DNA of 64,000 nt. Origin: Gerris lacustris. Its lineage: Eukaryota; Arthropoda; Insecta; Hemiptera; Gerridae. Positions within the stretch are counted from its first letter, which is position 1; each line of letters starts with the position of its first letter. The position numbers and the translations under genes are program-made. The notes under the pieces were generated by a model. The model was not told where the DNA came from and did no database searches. It saw nothing but the letters and a program-made list of their open reading frames with translations. The stretch spans positions 14,223,050 to 14,287,049 of the forward strand of contig OX578286.1 of the NCBI GenBank assembly GCA_951217055.1, given 5' to 3'. Of the stretch, positions 57,578 to 64,000 are shown in pieces.

Positions 57578-59093
57578 GTAAGTTTATTTTGAATTATAAA
57601 TAAATTTAAATAAAGAGTATTATAATCAGAAAAGGGCATTATTTCATTGAAAATTTGACATGATCTAGTTGGGTATGAACATTAGACAAAGGAATAAAAA
57701 TTCTCCATCTACATAGAAATGATAATATCCCTTAGCCTAATTCAAAGGAACATCTCATTTCTGTGCTTAATTTTCACATTTATTACGAATATATTTCAAT
57801 ATTTCTTCTAAGAGTTCTTTTTTCTTCATCACGATGATAACTAAACAACAAGGAGAAGGAAAATGTAGGAGGGGTGGAGGTTACGAACCCTTTTAAACGG
57901 TTATCCAGAGGGCCGCGCCCCTCCACTAGAGATTTTTATTTTTACCTAGTTGGCTCAACCTATTGCCCGCCAAAATCTCGAGCTCTCATTGGCTCTCCCC
58001 CCAATGTGTCAAACTTTCCCGCACTGTCAACGCACGTCTTCTTTCATGAGTCAGACTGTTTTGTAGCGTTACTCTCTGAGTATCTCTTATTTTGTAAAGT
58101 ATCTCTCTGGTCACATAAAAATTTAAAAATACTTTTAATAAAATTAAAAAAATATCCAAAAAGAACAAAGAAATTAAATCCAAAGCAACAGGAATATTGT
58201 CTAATATAGAGAATATTTTCTTAATGACTATTTGTATTAATTAAAAATTAATTACTCAATTGAGTCACGCTTAAAATAACCGATCAATATGTTCAACGTT
58301 CAGCTCTAATTAAATAGCTTATAAACATCTTTAATAAAATTATCTGTAACACATTTATATTTAATGTCTCATTTATTTAGGTTTTTTTAGTTATTAGCAT
58401 CTTCCATTAATTATACAGTTTTTAAGTGTTTAATAGGCACAACCTTTACATTTTTTTAATTATTAAAATAAAAAAATAATTAGGGAAGAGATATTTATCT
58501 ATTTGGGTTGTATATTTTGTATCTCAACATTTGCCCTTACATTTTCATAAGGCCTTAAATGTTCCATTTTGTTTAATCTGATATATTTTGTTATATTAAG
58601 GTGAATGGTGAATATATACAATTCATATTTTGTTATACTAAGTGAATTTATATATAATTAATATTTTGTTATATAAAATTCAATTTATTTTTTTATTTAT
58701 TACAGCATCAAATATGAATTCTAATACCCATTAGTGCCTGCTGAAGCACTCTTCTTTACTAAAATGTTTAAATATTAAATTATTAATGTGGAATAGACCC
58801 TTTCTTATTTTCTTTTATGTTTGAACATCTCGATTTAATTTGTATTCTTCGCACCTAAAAGGGTCCATCTTACGCATTAATAATTCAATAATAAAATTTG
58901 AGTCCAACGTACTCTATAAAATGTTTAATTGTAATTATTTTTCATCCTTCATAAATATTTTAATCAGGGCTTTGTGTTTATGAGGCTATACTAGAAATTA
59001 GTATCTACAACAGCTGTATGAAATTTACCAAAAAAAAATTTATCTTATTCATTGCCAAAACCAATTATTATACAAATTAACCTGTTTAGTTCT

Positions 59094-59142
<49 letters not shown>

Positions 59143-60111
59143 ATTGAGTTTCAACTTGTGATATTTTATTTACTGTTTAAGATTTTATAGGTTCATAGAT
59201 TAAGAGAAGTCATATATTTTTGGTAGCATTATCACAATAACGTATTTAATTATTTTCCTATTTATCTATTTAATCTCTTACAAAATGGGCCAATTCCATT
59301 TTGTCTAGGATCGTTGGGGATAAAATAAAAAATGTTAGGGGAGCAATTATATAAAAGGTGGGAAAATAATAATATTATGAGCAAAATTTAAGAAAAAAAA
59401 ACTGGTTAAATGTTGTTAAATTTTTTTATAAAATGAGAAATAAAATTTTATTGGAGGGATTTCACTGGGGGCAAAACAGTCTGCTGACTGTTTTTCCCCC
59501 AGTGTGCGCCTAGCCAAAGTGATAACTTTTGACCCTTTGTCGATTAGTCAAAATCAATAATAACTTGTAGAGTATTTAAATCTCAGTATTTTTCAAATAA
59601 GTGAGTAAATTGCATGTAAGTCGTCGTGCATGTAAGGTTTCTCGTAGAAGTTTGAGCTGGTTCTGAAAGACTGGAGGAAACTCAGCTTTACTAAGTTGAA
59701 TGTCAAAAAGAAACCTTGTTTTCTTCGTCAAAATTTAATTCTCTACATTCTGGACCAGCTTTTTATTTAGAGATGTTCTTATAGGCGAGTCTGAGGATAG
59801 GATTAGATATGAATTTGTAGAATAGAATAGCTATTGGTGGTGAATTGATACTTTCTCGAACAAGGATAGGAATATGAATTTTAGGAACTGTAAAAAAGTT
59901 CCTATGCCTCAAATAGAGCGAAAATGTAATAGGGTGGGATCATAGGTTCTCGAATGAGCCTAGTGTTAAGATTCCTTTAAACTACCACATAAGGCCACAA
60001 TGATTTTATCTGCTACAAAAACTTTGTATTTCTCAACTGCTTAATCATATTTCACTTTTGTTTAATTCCTAACACATCTATTCTCTCACATCCTAGAACA
60101 AATTTAGGCTA
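57578..60111. other. Spacer between L15 and L16
   Basis: 57600-57760 is the type B intron-side block. 57860-58210 has a less AT-rich part and the AAAGCAACAGGAATATTGTC block. From 58380 on the DNA is AT-rich, with a T-run at about 59098-59135. A possible seventh-helix exon near 59200-59300 was considered and rejected. Confidence 0.5.
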
Positions 60112-60258
60112 ATTCATATTGTACGGGCCAGAGAAATTTCCTAAAGGGTGGTTAAAGGTGGTTAGGGATAGTTAGAAGTGGTTAGAGGTGGTTAAAGGTG
60201 GTTAGAGGCGGTTAGAGGTGGCTCTAAATCTCGGCCTGGCACATACAATATGAATTTA
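60112..60258. repeat. Small MITE with GGTGGTTARA tandem repeats
   Basis: The ends ATTCATATTGTACGGGCCAG and TGGCACATACAATATGAAT form an imperfect inverted pair. Between them lie about eight copies of a decamer, GGTGGTTAGA, from about 60150 to 60228. Confidence 0.6.
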
Positions 60259-60352
60259 CACTTTATGATATTTTTATCTACTCTAATTTGATTGTAATTG
60301 ATTGAAACGAAAATATTTTAAGCAAATCCTATCGTAAAACTAATGTTAATTT

Positions 60353-60383
<31 letters not shown>

Positions 60384-60393
60384 CATCCTCGTT

Positions 60394-61326
60394 ATGGATT
60401 TATATATGAAGACTGTAAAAACCATGAATAATCTTTTAAATAAATTCATTTCAAATTATTTAAACTTAAAAAGTGAGCGTGAATCTCTTAAAATGTTAAT
60501 GTATTTTTACAAATGTGAACTTTTTCCTATTGATACCAATCTTGAATATTGTCGTAGTAAAATGATTAAATCACTATTATTTGTCAATTTCACTGTCGTT
60601 ATATTTCTCATAATTTCTTTAACAACTATGAACGAATATTTAACTTTTATAAACGATGAATTTAAAAGACATTCTTTATCATTTCAAATCAATTCGATTA
60701 TATTTTTAGCCTGGATTACATCTCTTTTGAACTGTATCATGTCGGAGAGTATCAGTATGGTTTTTAAACAATTTAGTTTAATTAGATTGAAATTATTTGA
60801 AATACATATTAGAGTTATATTTAATATAAATATCTTTATTATCAGATCGTGCTTTATGATTGTTTTATACGTTTGCAGTTTATGTGTTTCGACCATGTTT
60901 TTCCTCGAATTGAACGATACGTTGATTTCATTTACTCAATTGCTTTCGATTACACGTTTACAACTTTCATTCGAATTATTCGATTCTGTTTTAAACTTAA
61001 GTAAATCTTATCTTGATTTTATTCAAAATCATTTGTATAATATTATCGAAAAATCGCATCGAGTCAATAATTTAAAATATAAAGTCATCTTAAATTCGCT
61101 CGGTAAATTATTCGACTTGTATGATCGAGTCAATGTTATTTTCGGTTTACAAGTATTAATAATGATTTGTTTGTATTCGAATTTGGTTTTTATGCATTTT
61201 TATCTATTGTATTTAACTAAAGATATACAAAGACCTGAAGATCATTTAACTATATCTCTTGGTGTAATTTATTCTGTTTTTACAGTCTCGTCAATTATTA
61301 CATTTACTTCTAGCTTGACTGATAAG
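60394..61326 (+). CDS. Gustatory receptor-like exon L16 (TM1-6), divergent
   Basis: Encodes 311 residues to AAG|GTAAGA; unspliced reading stops at 61359. It is clearly related to the array (FPIDTNLEY for FPINTDLEY, TSLLNCIMSESI for LLNCILSQSI, LSITRLQLSFELFDSV), but most other positions differ. The TM5 motif reads FGLQVL. The intron position and phase are the same as in the other exons. In-frame ATGs at 60394, 60406 and 60424 are all possible; alignment with MNLWTNF favours 60424. Upstream there is a T-run instead of the common leader. Base use is less AT-biased than in L1 to L15. Confidence 0.72.
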
Positions 61327-63001
61327 GTAAGACGTGTGTGTATATTATATTTGCTGTAACGCTATTTTTATTCTTCATTAGGTTAATGATTGAAATTTGT
61401 GGGCTACTTTCGACAAATCAGTACAAAAATAAAAGCGCCAAAATTTTTTAAAGCTAAAACGGAAGAAATCCATCCTTCTCATGTGGTACTTTGATTTATT
61501 TGTGAAGATTTTGATAAAATCTTCATTTTTAAGAGCACATTGTGCAATTATTGTCGCAAACAGTGTTACCTCTTTAAAAATTTCGGAACGACTGACCGAA
61601 AGACTGAACAGAAGTTTGTATAGTGCAGCCGCATGATTTGTGGCAGTCCTACATGATCATATAAGACAATATTTCTTACAAGATCATGCAAGAATGATGA
61701 CAACACGTTTCATGTAGACCAGGCATAACCCTTGATCCAATTAAAATTGTTTTAAATTTGTCTTTTTGAAATGAATAGCTAAAGCTCTTAGAAGCCCCAG
61801 GAACAGACAGCTTAAGTGGATGATTGTAAGGTCAGATGATTATCTGACAGTGCTTCTATCCTTAGGGGTACTGTCACCGCTGTCCCTATACTAATAAATA
61901 AAAGCGTTCCTTTAATCAATACATTCTCTCCATCAATTAAATTATGAATATTTCCAGCAATTATGTATAAGCAGGAAATCACAATTCATAATTAAAATTA
62001 TATTAAATTTACTAATGGCAATCAATTATCGTCTGTCGATAAAAAAAAAAAAACTTAATGTTTTTCCATTTAAATTATCTTCTAATAAAATATTAAATTA
62101 TTTATACTCTAGCTTAATATAAAACATAATAAAACTTTAATTCATTATCTAATCTCTTTATATAAGAAAAAAAAAGAAGAAATTGCTGTTTTATTTATTT
62201 ATTGTTTGATTTGTTAGGTTTTGGACAAATATTTTTAATTTTAGAAATAACAATATCTAAAATCAAATTAAGTATTGGAAATTAATCATAATATTCGCAA
62301 GCAAAACTTCTTATTATATATTTAAGTAAGAGTACACAACAAATTTTATTAACAATTATAATTAATTTTAAATAGATATTCTAATAACATTTTCGTGGAT
62401 ATATTTAATTTTTTTGGGAAATATATTGAAAGAAATATTTTGTACTTTATAAATAATGAAAAGTGTTAAAATATTTGAAGATTATTAATTTACTATAATA
62501 TTTAAAACGTCTAAATACTTTGTTCGAAGACAGAAAGTAAAAAACAACGGGAGATTTTATTTTTGCCTATAAACATTCATGACTTCAATTATATTTGAAT
62601 TATTATTGAACATTGTACACTGTATTATTTAAAAATAATAAATTATCCCTTAAAGTTTTAAATTCTTGAGGTTATTCTATTCTTGAAGCTATTAAAAGGC
62701 TCATTATGTTTGCTGGTTGTAACAATTCAAAATAAATATAATGATTACAATTCACTCAAATTACAAAGAAAACTATTTTGTATGAGTTATTAAACGTTTT
62801 GTATTAAATAAATACATTTTATTTATATCCTTTTATAATATTCTACAGTTGGTTTTTAATGTACAAAAATTTTTAATTATAGTATAAGGGATGAAATATT
62901 ATTTATTAATTTGAATATAAGAAAAAGGATGTGAATGAAATGGAAGAAGAAATTATCTATTGAGTAATTTTTTTTCATTATTTTAAATTTTCAAACCGAA
63001 A
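61327..63001. other. Spacer between L16 and L17
   Basis: Mostly AT-rich. 61400-61900 is less AT-rich and unidentified. No TM7-type exon, leader or palindrome of the kind seen upstream of L7 was found. Confidence 0.45.
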
Positions 63002-63886
63002 ATGACATCCTTAAACAAAAAAGAAAACTATTTATATAAATTATTAAAAATAATATATTCAATATCTGATTTGTATTTGTATCCTCTTGATTACAATCAG
63101 TTACCTAATAAATTTAAAATCTACCGTTCAATTGCTCTTATAATAATAGTAAATTTACTGATTATTTTCTTAAATATTCAATCTAACTGGTTTTTCAATC
63201 CGTACACATCCGTAGAGTACGATAGAACGGTTTTCGTCATTCACACAGTGATAAAACATTACTTTTTAACAATGATTCATTTTAAAAATTGTTTTCAATC
63301 GAGTAAGATAAAATGTTTGATCAATAATTTGGAATTTATAAGTCGTTCGTTGATTAGTTACGGTTTTAAAGTTGACTTTCAATTAAATGGTATTCGGATC
63401 AGACTAATTACATTCGCTTGTTTGACTTTTTTAGCCATTTACAATGGTATTGCTTATTATTTAGCTCAATTTGATACGATAGCTATAATATTTTTCATAT
63501 TATTGCTGCTTGTTTTCCACTGTTATATATTTAATACTTTATACTTCAATGTAGAGTTATTTCTTACTGTAGGCTATATTCAAAAAGTCTTTTTAAATTT
63601 TCTTAAATGTCGGATGTCTTACATTAAACATTTTCATCAACTCGATTATTTTCTAAATATTTCCGAACTTTTGGTCAAAGTTAATCGTAGTTACAATGTA
63701 ATTTTCGGTCAGCAATTGCTGATGATTCTAATGTGTAATGAATTTTATTTGTTACTTCATTTTTTCTTCCTTTATTCCTTGATTGGTGGTGATTTATCTA
63801 TCGGACGTGTTTTAATGACAAACAGCTTATTTCAAGGTTTTATATTTTATTTTGTAACAGTTCATTCTGCTAAATTAGCCCAGAAA
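63002..63886 (+). CDS. Gustatory receptor-like exon L17 (TM1-6), most divergent
   Basis: Encodes 295 residues to AAA|GTAAGT; unspliced reading continues to 63937. The N-terminus lacks the FPINTDLEY block. It has NVIFGQQLLMIL before TM5, the classical gustatory receptor FGxQLL motif, and hydrophobic segments near residues 43-62, 80-97, 136-155, 160-185, 233-258 and 265-285. The presumed donor lies in phase 0 at the same point of the fold as in L1 to L16, which supports a common gene model. It may be the first exon of another gene or one more alternative exon. Confidence 0.7.
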
Positions 63887-64000
63887 GTAAGTAATTTAAA
63901 TTTTAAGTTATTATTAAGGCAACATTTTTTCAAATAGGAATAAAAGTTTTGGACAGACTTGTTCATGTGCAAGAAGAGTATAATGTTTAGAAGTTAAAAG

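Noticed and set aside
59180..59310. Possible shared TM7 exon: a + strand frame with ITITYLIIFLFIY and, further on, GQFHFV before TAG
   Set aside because: It resembles the TYxxxxxQF end of gustatory receptors at first sight, but the QF pair is not at the right distance after TY, the frame is closed 16 codons upstream, and there is no good acceptor. Probably chance in AT-rich DNA.

Overview
The window looks like nuclear DNA of an insect; the order cannot be told from the sequence. It is very AT-rich, has spliced genes with GT-AG introns, is dense in small DNA transposons and tRNA-derived SINEs, and carries an expanded array of six-helix chemoreceptor-like exons of the insect gustatory receptor (7tm_7) type. 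All convincing coding sequence lies on the + strand; minus-strand coding sequence is only from broken retroelements.

Region 1 (1-15976) holds the 3' part of one housekeeping gene, a lysophosphatidylcholine acyltransferase of the LPCAT1/2 type. Eight exons can be joined in one continuous frame, from the end of the acyltransferase domain through an EF-hand to the stop codon; the 5' exons lie before the window. The introns are full of transposons. The intron between exons 6 and 7 carries a four-level nest: a Harbinger element with a dead HARBI1 transposase, split by a hAT-like element with a perfect 8-bp target duplication, which contains a foldback MITE, which contains a 280-bp piggyBac MITE flanked by TTAA.

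Region 2 (15977-21848) is gene-poor. It has a Jockey-like reverse transcriptase relic inside a foldback element, a 32-bp minisatellite (about 18395-18780), and an inverted-repeat element with a nested GC-rich repeat.

Region 3 (21849 to the end) is a tandem array of 17 recognisable receptor loci, called L1 to L17 here, all on the + strand. Thirteen are open throughout one large exon (885-933 bp), one (L5) is broken by a single 2-bp deletion, and three are relics (L3, L4, L14). Each intact exon encodes about six membrane segments and ends at a codon boundary at a GT donor, mostly AAG|GTAAGT. The seventh segment and the usual C-terminal receptor motif are missing, and I found no convincing exon for them in any gap. 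The most economical reading is a large alternatively spliced locus: many promoters, each with its own first exon encoding TM1-6, spliced to shared C-terminal exon(s) beyond position 64000, as in Drosophila Gr39a and Gr28b. Independent genes with overlooked small exons remain possible.

The array has evolved by tandem duplication and sequence exchange. There are two main exon types: type A (L1, L7, L9, L10, with relics L3 and L14) and type B (L2, L5, L6, L8, L11, L12, L13). L15 joins an A-type first half to a B-type second half, and L6 and L8 share a nearly identical second half. L16 and L17 are progressively more divergent. Upstream DNA was duplicated with the exons. It contains a conserved leader of about 60 bp before most start codons, a 14-bp perfect palindrome ATTAAGATCTTAAT some 400-800 bp upstream of several exons, and clusters of TGACAT motifs. 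L12, L13 and L15 have a different distal upstream block, and L4, L5 and L6 a third leader type. A gypsy-like gag relic, SINEs and a Helitron-like insert mark the duplication units.
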